From: Microbacterium soli
GTDB taxonomy: Bacteria; Actinomycetota; Actinomycetes; Actinomycetales; Microbacteriaceae
Assembly (NCBI RefSeq): GCF_039539005.1
Contig: NZ_BAABCP010000002.1
Span: 310,001 to 374,000 of the forward strand
Length of the DNA: 64,000 nt
Direction: 5' to 3'
Shown: piece by piece, positions 16,125 to 25,535 of the stretch
Layout: each line of letters begins with the position of its first letter
Numbering within the stretch: the stretch's first letter is position 1
The notes under the pieces: model-generated
The model's database searches: none
The model's input: the letters and a program-made list of their open reading frames with translations, nothing else
Told to the model about the DNA's origin: nothing
Translations under genes and position numbers: made by a program

Positions 16125-16664
16125 ATGCCGATAGCCACAAGGGGTGACCTTTCGCAGTACCTTCAAGCAGATCTTCAGGCGCTCGGGATTCCCCGCTACC
16201 GCTGGTACTTCCGCGTGACGGACCGCACCGCATACTTCGAACGGCTACTGAGACTCACGGAGTACCGCCTCGCGCACCGGCGGACACTGCTGGGCCGAGT
16301 GTGGGCGAAGATCAGCGTCGTCCGTCTGCGTCGGCTCGGTGAGGTCATCGGGGTGAGCATCCACCCGGGATGCTTCGGCCCTGGGTTGAGCATCGCCCAC
16401 CCGGGCGGGATCGTCGTCAACCCGCACACACGGATCGGTGCAGGGTGCCGCATCCACCAGAACGTGACCATCGGGAGCGTCAAGGACGCAGCCCCGGTCA
16501 TCGGAGACGACGCATGGCTCGGCCCCGGTGCGGTGCTCTACGGGGCTATCACCCTGGGCGACCACATCGCAGTCGGCGCGAACAGCGTCGTCGGAGACGA
16601 CTTCCCTGGCGGAGTCACCGTTGCCGGCGCCCCCGCCAGGGTCATCCGTGACAGCGGCTACTGA
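16125..16664 (+). CDS. Serine acetyltransferase-like hexapeptide acyltransferase (prophage cargo)
   Basis: A 179-residue enzyme with a left-handed beta-helix of hexapeptide repeats (residues ~80-175: IHPGCFGPGLSIAHPGGIVV, NPHTRIGAGCRIHQNVTIGS, VIGDDAWLGPGAVLYG) and the C-terminal GGVTVAGAPARVI of CysE-like O-acetyltransferases. It could acetylate serine or, more likely for phage cargo, a surface sugar. It runs against the late operon and converges with the tailspike gene, one base apart. TATGCT (16113-16118) lies six nt before the ATG, so a leaderless mRNA made in the lysogen is predicted. Confidence 0.85.
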   Translation: MPIATRGDLSQYLQADLQALGIPRYRWYFRVTDRTAYFERLLRLTEYRLAHRRTLLGRVWAKISVVRLRRLGEVIGVSIHPGCFGPGLSIAHPGGIVVNPHTRIGAGCRIHQNVTIGSVKDAAPVIGDDAWLGPGAVLYGAITLGDHIAVGANSVVGDDFPGGVTVAGAPARVIRDSGY

Positions 16665-16665
16665 C

Positions 16666-18810
16666 CTACCTCGAGTACCAGTTCGCGCCGTCGTTGAGTA
16701 CTTCGGCCCACTCATCGGCCGAGACCGACGTCTTGCCCTTCACAGACCCGCCAGCCGTAGCGATAGTGATCACACCGGTGCCACGGTTGAGGACACGGAT
16801 CGTGTGAGGGATACCGCCCAGGGTCGCCGGGGCCGGAAGGGTGACAGTGAACGTGCCGTCGCACAAGACCGTCTCGTCGAGGACACCCACTGTGATGTTC
16901 CCCGTGGCGACCTTGTTGCGCCGGTGCTGCAGAACCTGGTGGATGCCGTCCTTGTTGGCGACCGCCATAGTCCCGTCTCCCCTGGCGTAGAGCCCCACAG
17001 CCACTCCGGTTGGAGCTGCGGAGATGCTGGATGGGGTGAACCAGGCGATTCTGCGGGTAGATGGAGGGAGGGTGTACTGCGTAGGGTCTTCGCCCCCAAG
17101 CAACAGCCCTGACGACAGCGGAGAGCCTACCGGCCCGGTGATCCGAACCCCACGGAACCCTGACGGCCAGGCAGGCTTAGTGCCCTCTACGACGTCGTAC
17201 CCTAAGCCGTGCATGTGAGTGACCGCTTCCCACTGCCCGAACGACTCGACAAAAGAGGTCTGGTCGATGATTGTGGACCTCGACAGGTAAGACCCGAAGA
17301 TCGTTGCCTGCGACGTGTCGCCCTCGAACGCCTTCGCGAGGCGGGTCGTCGGTCCGCCTTTCATCGTCGTCCCGATCGCGACGAACGTCTGCCCGGAAGG
17401 CACCTTCACTCCCACACACGTGCCATCGGAGGGATACCCGCCGAGCACGTGGCAGGCGACCATGACCGTTCCGGAGCACAGCACGTTGGAGAAGTCGAAC
17501 CCGGCCTGTGTGGCGGAATCCGCGAAGCAGTGGGACCACCGGTTGCGGTGCCCGCCCTGGAAGGCGATAGCCAGAGGCTGATCTGCCGTGTTCCACACGT
17601 GCACGAATGCGATGTCGTTGTTCTCGCCGTCTACGCGCACACCAGTCGCAGCCCCGTTGATGAGCGCCTTGTGGAAGTGGGAATCAGAGACGCTGCGGTA
17701 CCAGACACCGACCGACCCGTCCGCCGGCTGGCCTTCGCCAGGGCCAGTGTTCCGGGTCTTCCAGGTGTTCAAGTTCCAAGACATGATCTCCCAGGAACGG
17801 TCAGCACCGGCCGTGCTATCGCGTCCGAACCAGAACCCGCCACCGTTCGCGCGGAAGTCACGAACGGTCAGATTCCCAACCCGGGCGGCGATCGCGTACG
17901 GGACGTACACGCCGACATCCGCGAGGCCCGCACAGTCGATCATGGCCGATTCGGCTTCACCCACGATGACCGTGTGGTACTGGGTGCGCTCTTCCAGATT
18001 CGGCGCGCGGACCACAGGCCCGGCGATCACCGCACCCGCCTTGATAACTGCGTTCGCGCCCATCACGATCGTCACCCGCTCAGGGACGTCGATCGTCGAG
18101 GTGACCCGGAGCGTGCCCTGAGGGATGTACACGCTGGGGTGCAGCGGCAGATCCGGCCATGGACCCCCCTCATTCCCAGACCAGTAGTTCTTCCGGTACC
18201 CGGTGACGACCGACTCGGCGTGCGCGAGCGCCGCGTTCATCGCAGCGGTGTCGTCGGCGACCCCATCGAGCTTTGCCCCGAAGTCGCGAGGGTCGATCCA
18301 GTTCTCCCCACGCGCCACGAACGTCGCGGACAGCTGCGAGGAGAACGCCGAGGTCTGGTCGGACGCCACTTCGGCCATGATGGAGTCGTTCGTGTCGCCC
18401 ACCGCCTGCGCTGCCGCTGCGGCCGCAGTCGCCTCATCAGCGGCGGTCGTCGCGAGTCCAGCGGCGTCTGATGCCACGGTCCCCGCGTCGATCGCAGCCT
18501 GCACCTGCTCCGGCCCCAGGCCGGCCTGCAGCACCGCCCCGTACACGGACGTGAGCGAGGTCACGAAGGTGCCCGACTTGATCAGCACCTGCGGCGGGTC
18601 ACCGGCGACACGGAAGTCGGGCAGCACACCCACGCTCGACGAACGCAGCTCGGTGATCGCCGCACCAGACCCCGGCTCGAACACGGCCAGCGGGGTGGAC
18701 ATGCTCTTGTCGTCGACCGCGTGGACCGTGAACACGGCACCGGCGACGAGGCGGTCCTGGGTGGGGTCGTATGCGATCGGGGTGCCGAAGTAGTCCTGAA
18801 ACTCGACCAT
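16666..18810 (-). CDS. Tailspike/tail fibre with pectate-lyase-like beta helix
   Basis: A 714-residue receptor-binding protein. The N-terminal ~100 residues probably attach to the tail tip. An Ala-rich coiled-coil region follows (~120-165). From DPRDFGAKLDGVADDTAAMNAAL (~175) begins the pectate-lyase-like right-handed beta-helix typical of tailspikes that bind or cut surface polysaccharide. A small beta-rich C-terminal domain ends WAEVLNDGANWYSR. It is the most downstream tail gene. Enzyme activity cannot be decided from sequence alone. Confidence 0.85.
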   Translation of the reverse strand: MVEFQDYFGTPIAYDPTQDRLVAGAVFTVHAVDDKSMSTPLAVFEPGSGAAITELRSSSVGVLPDFRVAGDPPQVLIKSGTFVTSLTSVYGAVLQAGLGPEQVQAAIDAGTVASDAAGLATTAADEATAAAAAAQAVGDTNDSIMAEVASDQTSAFSSQLSATFVARGENWIDPRDFGAKLDGVADDTAAMNAALAHAESVVTGYRKNYWSGNEGGPWPDLPLHPSVYIPQGTLRVTSTIDVPERVTIVMGANAVIKAGAVIAGPVVRAPNLEERTQYHTVIVGEAESAMIDCAGLADVGVYVPYAIAARVGNLTVRDFRANGGGFWFGRDSTAGADRSWEIMSWNLNTWKTRNTGPGEGQPADGSVGVWYRSVSDSHFHKALINGAATGVRVDGENNDIAFVHVWNTADQPLAIAFQGGHRNRWSHCFADSATQAGFDFSNVLCSGTVMVACHVLGGYPSDGTCVGVKVPSGQTFVAIGTTMKGGPTTRLAKAFEGDTSQATIFGSYLSRSTIIDQTSFVESFGQWEAVTHMHGLGYDVVEGTKPAWPSGFRGVRITGPVGSPLSSGLLLGGEDPTQYTLPPSTRRIAWFTPSSISAAPTGVAVGLYARGDGTMAVANKDGIHQVLQHRRNKVATGNITVGVLDETVLCDGTFTVTLPAPATLGGIPHTIRVLNRGTGVITIATAGGSVKGKTSVSADEWAEVLNDGANWYSR

Positions 18811-18820
18811 GATGCTCCTC

Positions 18821-19630
18821 TTATGCTGGCGACACGAACGCGCCGCCCTTGCCGACGAAAACCTGCGCCGCCGGGAACTGCCCGGCCTTGCCGACCGATG
18901 CGGCCCCGGTCACAAACTGGCCGCCCTTACCGACCCGCACACCGGGCAGGGTGCGAGCGTCCGCCCAATCGGACCACGCACCCGTCCCCGCAGACGACTT
19001 CGCCCGCACCCGGAAGAAGTAGCCGGTGTCTGCCGTCAGACCGCTGATGCTCTTCGACCGTGTCGTGCCCTGCGACTGGGTGGTCGCCCCCGACTCCGAC
19101 GCCGACGTGTTCCACTGCACGTCGTACCCGCTGATCGCCGCCGTCCCCGCGGACGGTGCCGACCAGGTCAGGTACACCGACGACGCGGTGACCGCCGACA
19201 CGGAAGGTTCCGGGGTCTTCCCCGGGGGGATGTTCTTCGCCGGCATCTTCGGGATCGTGATCGACCCGGACGGCAGGGTCTGGACGTTCCCATAGGACAG
19301 TTCCATGCGCAGCGGGTAGGTCGTTGACGTGCCAGCCCAGTAGCCGTCATCGTTCGCGTTCACCCAGAAGTCGTACGGGCCCTCGTTCCAGCCCGTGATC
19401 CCGGACGGCAGGAACGGGTCCCGCGTGAATCGGCCCTTCTCCGCGTTGTTGCCCCGCACCGTCTGATACCCGCCGCCACCATATGACGACCCGGAGGCCT
19501 TCGACATGCGCAGGTAGGCGCGCAGCAGCCACCGCCGGTTCGTGGTGTCCGTCTGCGCAATGTCACAGTCGAGGTAGAACGTCGCGTACGGAGACGGGCC
19601 CTGGCTGCTAGTGATCCTGTTCGTCGCCAC
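18821..19630 (-). CDS. Minor tail protein with fibronectin type III domain
   Basis: A 269-residue virion protein. The N-terminal ~135 residues look like a beta-rich tail-tip domain. Residues ~140-230 are a fibronectin type III domain (PSVSAVTASSVYLTWSAP... ISGYDVQWN... LTADTGYFFRVRAKSSAGTGAWSD). The C-terminus contains three short repeats (VGKGGQF, VGKAGQF, VGKGGAF). Such proteins decorate tail tips and help adhesion. Confidence 0.8.
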   Translation of the reverse strand: MATNRITSSQGPSPYATFYLDCDIAQTDTTNRRWLLRAYLRMSKASGSSYGGGGYQTVRGNNAEKGRFTRDPFLPSGITGWNEGPYDFWVNANDDGYWAGTSTTYPLRMELSYGNVQTLPSGSITIPKMPAKNIPPGKTPEPSVSAVTASSVYLTWSAPSAGTAAISGYDVQWNTSASESGATTQSQGTTRSKSISGLTADTGYFFRVRAKSSAGTGAWSDWADARTLPGVRVGKGGQFVTGAASVGKAGQFPAAQVFVGKGGAFVSPA

Positions 19631-19640
19631 GACCCACCCC

Positions 19641-20270
19641 CTACGGCTTCTTCACCCAGACGAGGTTCTCCGCCACCGGCGGCTGCGTGGACCCCACATA
19701 CACGCTGTCAGGCACCCAGGTCTGGTTCCCGGACGCGTCGAACCCGATCACCCAGGTGACACCGTTGATCCAGATGCGGGTGCCGATCCTGGTCAGGTAG
19801 TCGCGCACCAGCGGGTGCCGTGCGGCCAACCCGCCGTCACCGTGCCAGACCCGCAGGTCGATGACCTCCTGCACGCCCGTCTGCCCAGCCGAGAACCGCA
19901 CCAGCGCGATCGGCTGATCATCCTCCACCCCAGGCGATGTCGACCGGGCCGGGATCGACGCCGACGACCCGCCCTGGATCAGCACCAGTGTGGACGTCGA
20001 CGTGGACCAGTCCCGCCGCAGCGCCACCAGATCCCACCGGTTCCCCGACGCGACAGGGGCACCCGTCAGCGACTCGACCGCATCCGACGTGTCCAGGATG
20101 CCCTGCCCCGCCGCCGTGCCCGGCTGCACACTCACCACCCGGTCACCCGACCCGGCCGATACCGCGAAGCTGTCCTTGCCGGTGACACCGTACTGGGCGC
20201 CCATGTGCGAGGTGAGCGTCGCCCACTCCGCATAGTCGACCGTGCCCTCGAAGCCCGTCGAAGTGATCAT
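19641..20270 (-). CDS. Minor tail protein
   Basis: A 209-residue protein in the tail-tip cluster, beginning MITSTGFEGTVDYAEWATL. It has no motif I can name, but composition and place between two other tip proteins fit a baseplate or minor tail protein of actinobacterial siphoviruses. Its ATG abuts the stop of the preceding gene. Confidence 0.7.
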   Translation of the reverse strand: MITSTGFEGTVDYAEWATLTSHMGAQYGVTGKDSFAVSAGSGDRVVSVQPGTAAGQGILDTSDAVESLTGAPVASGNRWDLVALRRDWSTSTSTLVLIQGGSSASIPARSTSPGVEDDQPIALVRFSAGQTGVQEVIDLRVWHGDGGLAARHPLVRDYLTRIGTRIWINGVTWVIGFDASGNQTWVPDSVYVGSTQPPVAENLVWVKKP

Positions 20271-21364
20271 CAGCGCCTCCCAGCGTCTCTCAAGCCACGT
20301 GCAAGCCCAGCGACCTGCACACCGATCTCCGCGTCCGGGGAGTCATCCACCGACCCCAACACCGGGGTCACCAGCACGCCCTCACCCGGCGACTCAGTCA
20401 CCTTGACGAGCGTGATCCGCTCCGTCACATCCAGCGGGCCGACGACCACCCGCACCCGGTCACCGGCCAGGAACGTGCTCCCGAACCGGAACCGTTCCGA
20501 CTCGAGCAGCGACATAGACACGCTCGCTGTCGGTGCACCCTCGGCGAGCGTCTCGTCCGCGTCAATCGACAGGTCCGCGCCCTCGTCAGACATGCGGGAG
20601 TCCTTGAACGTCTCCACAATGTCGCCCCAGGACGCCTCGAGCGCCGCGTCGATCTTCTGGTACAGCCGGCGGTTCTCCTTCTCACCTTCACCGCCGACCA
20701 CCACCCGTGTGGTGGCGGGCGCGGTGCGGGACCAGTCGTAGTTCTCGAGCACACCCGTCAGATCCGACAGAAGCCCCGGAACAACCACGGCAGCCCGCAC
20801 GTCCACGACCGGGTCGGGACTGTAGGTGATGGTGACGATCAGGTCGTCCGCATCCAGGGCGGGGAGTGTCTTCTCCGCGAGCGGGTGGAACCGAAACTCC
20901 GCCCTCGCCGCACTCCCCCGCCCCTGCGACGGTGCGACCGTCCACGGCACGCCCAAACGGGTGAAGTTCGCCGCCAGGGCCGCCTTGAACACATCCTCCG
21001 AAGTGCCCGTGTAGCGGGCATAATCGACGTCCTGCCCAGTGACCGCAGCGGTGGGTTTCGGCCACCCCTGCCAGTCCCACAGCTTCCGGAAGTCGCCCTC
21101 CACACGGACGGTCGTCTGCCCCACAGGACCGGTCCCCTGCATCGTCGCGACCCGGCCCCGGAACCACTCGACGCCACGGAACCTGTACGCGCACCGCGCA
21201 CCCTCCACGCTGATCGCCGGCAACGCCTCATGGTCATCATCGAGGGTGAACTCCGCCCACGGGACACCGTTCGCGGGGATCTCCGCCGTCGACTCCAACG
21301 CCACCAGCCGCCGCTTGAACCCGTCCGACTGGTCGAAGATCACGAACTCTACGACGTCGTCCAC
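20270..21364 (-). CDS. Minor tail protein (Gp37/tail-lysin-like)
   Basis: A 364-residue tail-tip protein. The pattern DQSDGFKRRLVALES, WAEFTLDDDH and RFRGVEWFRGRV, with the later GDRVRVVVGPLDVTERI, resembles the siphovirus Gp37-like family that forms part of the tail hub. It lies between the distal tail protein and other tip proteins, the usual order. The family match is recalled. Confidence 0.72.
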   Translation of the reverse strand: MDDVVEFVIFDQSDGFKRRLVALESTAEIPANGVPWAEFTLDDDHEALPAISVEGARCAYRFRGVEWFRGRVATMQGTGPVGQTTVRVEGDFRKLWDWQGWPKPTAAVTGQDVDYARYTGTSEDVFKAALAANFTRLGVPWTVAPSQGRGSAARAEFRFHPLAEKTLPALDADDLIVTITYSPDPVVDVRAAVVVPGLLSDLTGVLENYDWSRTAPATTRVVVGGEGEKENRRLYQKIDAALEASWGDIVETFKDSRMSDEGADLSIDADETLAEGAPTASVSMSLLESERFRFGSTFLAGDRVRVVVGPLDVTERITLVKVTESPGEGVLVTPVLGSVDDSPDAEIGVQVAGLARGLRDAGRR

Positions 21365-21372
21365 GACACCCC

Positions 21373-22284
21373 CTAGAACGCTCGGAAGAACAGTGGTGTG
21401 AGCTCGGCGGTGATCCCACCAGCACCGGACGCCGACACGGTCAGCGGGACGGACCCACCGGACGGCACCGCGGCGAACTCCAGCAGCCCAAGCTGCTCGG
21501 TCACGTCGACCCCGTCCAGGCGTGCGGACACGTTCCGGGGGTCGGTGTCGATGCGCAGCGTCTGCCCGGCAGCGATCTCGAACGGCACGGTGGCGGTCAC
21601 GTTCCCGACACCGAGGACCACATCCGTGAGCGGCCCTTCAACCGTCCACGTCAACCAGGCGTCCACATCGCCCACGTTCGGGACTGTCGCCGACGCGAAC
21701 GTCGCCGCAGGGGACAGATGGAACGTGGGCGCCAGCCCTGGAGGAATGAAGTCCGACCCGGTCGGCGCCGAGTACGGGCCCCTCCGGACCGTCTTCCCTT
21801 CCCAGTACGGCTGTTCCGGTTCCATCTGCACGGGGATCACAGCCCACCCGGCCGCGTACGGGTCCCGGGGGAACTGGTGCTCCTCCCCGAACACGCCCGT
21901 CAGACGGAGAGTCCGCGTCTGCGTCCCCGCGGTGACCTCCCAGACGCCCGCCTTCTGCGGGTGGATCGTGTTGAAGAAGCGCGTGTAGACGTCCCGCCAC
22001 AGCTCGGACCCGTCACCGTACACGTACAACGGCCAGAACACGTCACGGGATGCGGTCCGCCACCCCCGGTTCCGGAAACCAGGCACCGCGCGCGACGTCG
22101 ACGTGAACTTGTCGATCGTCGGGAAATGCAGGCCCGTCACCCCGTCGACCATCAGGCAGACCCCAGCGCGCCAGTCGTTCAGATCCCAGACGGAACCATC
22201 ATGACCAGTCCACCGCATACGCAACCCGGTCGACACCCCACCAGGGGGCGGGGCGACCGGTGGCGCCGCAAGCACGATCGGCAT
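21373..22284 (-). CDS. Distal tail-like minor tail protein
   Basis: A 303-residue protein directly downstream of the tape measure gene, the standard position of the distal tail protein. It has an aromatic-rich N-terminal domain (WTGHDGSVWDLNDW, FWPLYVYGDGSELWRDVY) and a beta-sandwich C-terminus. It probably forms the ring joining tail tube and tip. The start is 5 nt from the tape measure stop. Confidence 0.75.
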   Translation of the reverse strand: MPIVLAAPPVAPPPGGVSTGLRMRWTGHDGSVWDLNDWRAGVCLMVDGVTGLHFPTIDKFTSTSRAVPGFRNRGWRTASRDVFWPLYVYGDGSELWRDVYTRFFNTIHPQKAGVWEVTAGTQTRTLRLTGVFGEEHQFPRDPYAAGWAVIPVQMEPEQPYWEGKTVRRGPYSAPTGSDFIPPGLAPTFHLSPAATFASATVPNVGDVDAWLTWTVEGPLTDVVLGVGNVTATVPFEIAAGQTLRIDTDPRNVSARLDGVDVTEQLGLLEFAAVPSGGSVPLTVSASGAGGITAELTPLFFRAF

Positions 22285-22288
22285 CCGA

Positions 22289-25200
22289 TCACCCCACCCT
22301 CACAAGAGCACCCGACCTGAAGTACGCGGCCCGCTGAGCGCGCTGCAACTTCCGGACCAGCTCGTCCTCATCCCGCGTGTACACGTCACCCGTGATGAGA
22401 ACCCCCGGTCCACCACTCGCCGTAGACGCCCCTAGTGATCCGCCCGCGGACGCAGACATCGCCGCCGAGAACGGCACCTGCAGTGACCGTTTCGCCGCGT
22501 CCACACCCGACTGGAACTGATCGACCAGGGACTCGCCACCCTCACGGACCCGGGTCCACCCGGCCCCAGAGAACGGGCCACGCTTCGCCGGGCTGTGCGG
22601 GAAGAATCCCTTCACGAAGTCCATGAGACCGCCGAAGGCTTCGCCCACCTTCCCGAACATGGACTTCACACCGTCGATCAGGTTCCGAATGATCGCCTTG
22701 CCCGCGTCGAGCAGCTTCGGCCCGATGGACTTCACCGCATCGACGATCCGCGGACCCATCTCTTTGACCGCCGCGATGAGCTTCGGGATGATCTCCGGGA
22801 TCGCCTTGATCAGCGCGGTGAACAACTCGATCGCTGCGACGAGCAATGTCGGGATGAGGCTGATCAGCGCCGACACGATCTGCGGCAGCATACCCACGAT
22901 CGCAGTCAACAACTGCGGCAGGATCACCGGGATCGCCAGTACGAGCCGGGTGAACAGGTCCACCGCGGCCGCGAGCAGCGTCGGGATCATCGAGACCAGC
23001 GACTCGACGATCGCTGGCAGCAGGTCGACGATAGCGGTCAGCAGATCCGGCAGGATCGTCGTCACCGCGTCGACCAGGCCCAGGAACAGCTGGATTCCTG
23101 CGTCGAGCAGCAACGGGATCGCGCCGACGATCGCTTCGAAGATCAGAGGCAGCGCCTCGAGCAGTGCCGTGATGATCTGCGGTATCGCGGCCACCAGTGC
23201 CGTGACCAGGCCGAGGAACAGGTTGATGCCGGATTCGATGATCTGCGGCAGGAACCCGAGGATCGTGGTCAACAGGGTCGGCAGCAGGTCGGTGATCGCC
23301 GTGATGATCATCGGCACCGCGGTCACGATGCCCTGGATCAGCCCCTGCATCATCTGCAGGCCCGCGTCGAGCAGCGCGGGGATCGCGGCCAACAGCGCGC
23401 CGACGAGGCCGGGGATGATCCCGACGAGCGCGTCGAGCAGTGCCGGCAGGGACGCGACGATCGCGTCCACGAGAGCCAGCACGAGGTCGGCGGCGCCCTG
23501 CACCAGGACTGGCAGGTTCTCCGTGAGCCTCTCGGCGATCACCGGGACGACCCGGCTGACGGTGTCTGCGATGCCCTCGATCAGCTTCGGGAGCATCGTG
23601 GTGACCCCGTCGACCAGCGACTGGATCCCGTTCGACAGGGTGTCCGGGCTGAACAGGGTCAGTGACCCCAGCAGGCCGATCACGAGCCCCAGGGGGCCAC
23701 TGAGGCCCGCGAACAGCTTCCCGATGATGGGGAGCCGCGCCATCATCCCGCCGAGCGCACCAGCCACAGCACCGATCACGGGCAGCAGTGGTGCGAACAC
23801 GGCGCCGATGTCCTTCAGACCCGAACCGTCGAACTTCCACCCCGACAGTGCGGCACCGATCCGCTCGAACACCGGGGCGACCTTCTCCCCCAACGTCGCG
23901 AACAACGGCTCGATAGCGTGCTGCACCTGCTTCAAGGCGTTGATCACGCCCGGCATCACAGTCTTCAGCCCCTCGAACGCAGGCCCGAGGATCACCGCAC
24001 CGATACGGCTGAGCGCGGCACCCACGTTGGATGCCATGCCCTTGAACGACGTGCCCATGACCTTCGCGGCATCACCGAGCTGCCCCGTGATCGCGACGAA
24101 GTCCTCGAAGGACACCTTGCCTTCGGAGACCATCTTCCGGGCTTCTTCACCGGTCACCTTGTAGTGCTCGGCGATCATCGGCAGGATCGCGACCTGGTGC
24201 TTCTGCAACTGCATCAACGTCGCGCCGTCGAGCTTGCCGGTCGCGGCGACCTTCGCGAAGATGTCGCCCATCGTCTGCATGTCCGTGCCCGCCACCGCCG
24301 CAGTAGCAGCAGTGGAGTTCAGCGCGGCACCGACCTTGTCGATCGGAACCTTCGCCGCAGCGAAAGCCGCCGCGGCGTTCGCCGCCTCATCCAGGCCGAA
24401 CGCGGTCCCATCGACCGAGTCGGTCGCCGCAGTCATCAGCTTGTCAACGTCCTCGACATTGTTCCCCAGCGCGGTCAGCTTCGTCCGGGCAGTATCGATC
24501 TTCTCAAGACGTCCGAACCCCTTCGTCAGAGCAATGCCCAGGGTCGCGGCGACCGCGGCACCCGCGGCCTTGAACGTTGACCCGACGAACTGTGCCGCGT
24601 CACCGGCGACACGCTTCACCCCGTCCATCGCGGTCGAGAACACACGCCCGATACCGGACGCGACCGGGCCCATCACAGCCCCGATCCCGCTGATCGCCTG
24701 CCCCGCGAGACCGAACGCGCCCTTGAACGCACGGCCGACCGGCGCGAGAGCACCCTTCAGCTTCTGAATCTGCGGACCAAACTTCGCCCGCAGAACGTTC
24801 TCCGCGTTCGCCAACGGCGACACAACCCGGTTGGCGACGTTCAAACCGAAGTCACGCAACCCCGACACCGCGGTGCCGATCGCGGACCGCATCGGCCCGG
24901 TCACACGCTTCGCGAACTCACCGACACTGCGCAGGACCGGTGTGAACGCCTTCGACGCCAGCCCACCGAGACCCTTCGAGAGGGCCGTCACCGGGGCCAT
25001 GAGATCGGCGAGGTTCTTCCGCACGGCCGCGAACCCGCGGCCCACCGCCGGCGCTGTCCCGGCGAGGCGCTGCTGCGCGGCCGCCAGCCTGTCAGAAGCG
25101 GAACGGGTAGCGTCCTGCGCGGCCTCCAACTTCCGGACCTCGGACGCGAGACGCTCCTCCGCCCGGATCACCTGCGACGAGTCCGCCGCATGCTTCTTGC

Positions 25201-25522
25201 GTGCCTCCGCGAGCTGCGCCTCAGCGACACGCACCCGCCCCGCTGCGTCCTGCTCCTTCAACCGGGCGGAGGACACGGCGCGGGCCGCTTTCGTGACGTC
25301 TGCCTGCACCTGCTTGCCGAGGTCAGCGTTCGCCGTTTGGAAGCCCTTACGGAACCCGACACCGGCGTCACGGCCCGCGGTCGTGGATGACTTCGAGAAG
25401 CCCTTACGGAACCGGGCAGATCCGTCCTTCTCGGCCCCCTCGATCTCCTTCATCACGCCGCGGCGGAAGCCCTTGAACGTGGGGAAGATCGCGACCTGAC
25501 CGTTGCCGACCTCAGAGGCCAC
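22289..25522 (-). CDS. Tape measure protein
   Basis: A 1077-residue tail-length ruler, the longest phage gene. It has a charged coiled-coil N-terminus (~80-180), a TMP core domain (~330-530, with AATAAVAGTDMQTMGDIFAKVAAT), and a hydrophobic region (~620-970) built of degenerate ~39-residue repeats such as LLDAGIQLFLGLVDA and LPQIIESGINLFLGLV. At about 0.15 nm per residue the tail would be roughly 160 nm long (inference). It lies downstream of the tail chaperone pair as expected. Confidence 0.93.
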   Translation of the reverse strand: MASEVGNGQVAIFPTFKGFRRGVMKEIEGAEKDGSARFRKGFSKSSTTAGRDAGVGFRKGFQTANADLGKQVQADVTKAARAVSSARLKEQDAAGRVRVAEAQLAEARKKHAADSSQVIRAEERLASEVRKLEAAQDATRSASDRLAAAQQRLAGTAPAVGRGFAAVRKNLADLMAPVTALSKGLGGLASKAFTPVLRSVGEFAKRVTGPMRSAIGTAVSGLRDFGLNVANRVVSPLANAENVLRAKFGPQIQKLKGALAPVGRAFKGAFGLAGQAISGIGAVMGPVASGIGRVFSTAMDGVKRVAGDAAQFVGSTFKAAGAAVAATLGIALTKGFGRLEKIDTARTKLTALGNNVEDVDKLMTAATDSVDGTAFGLDEAANAAAAFAAAKVPIDKVGAALNSTAATAAVAGTDMQTMGDIFAKVAATGKLDGATLMQLQKHQVAILPMIAEHYKVTGEEARKMVSEGKVSFEDFVAITGQLGDAAKVMGTSFKGMASNVGAALSRIGAVILGPAFEGLKTVMPGVINALKQVQHAIEPLFATLGEKVAPVFERIGAALSGWKFDGSGLKDIGAVFAPLLPVIGAVAGALGGMMARLPIIGKLFAGLSGPLGLVIGLLGSLTLFSPDTLSNGIQSLVDGVTTMLPKLIEGIADTVSRVVPVIAERLTENLPVLVQGAADLVLALVDAIVASLPALLDALVGIIPGLVGALLAAIPALLDAGLQMMQGLIQGIVTAVPMIITAITDLLPTLLTTILGFLPQIIESGINLFLGLVTALVAAIPQIITALLEALPLIFEAIVGAIPLLLDAGIQLFLGLVDAVTTILPDLLTAIVDLLPAIVESLVSMIPTLLAAAVDLFTRLVLAIPVILPQLLTAIVGMLPQIVSALISLIPTLLVAAIELFTALIKAIPEIIPKLIAAVKEMGPRIVDAVKSIGPKLLDAGKAIIRNLIDGVKSMFGKVGEAFGGLMDFVKGFFPHSPAKRGPFSGAGWTRVREGGESLVDQFQSGVDAAKRSLQVPFSAAMSASAGGSLGASTASGGPGVLITGDVYTRDEDELVRKLQRAQRAAYFRSGALVRVG

Positions 25523-25535
25523 AGGACCACCCCCT

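Noticed and set aside
22300..24600. Repeated DNA pattern that could be mistaken for a CRISPR array or satellite
   Set aside because: The repeats are degenerate, in frame and encode hydrophobic units of the tape measure protein; there are no uniform spacers.
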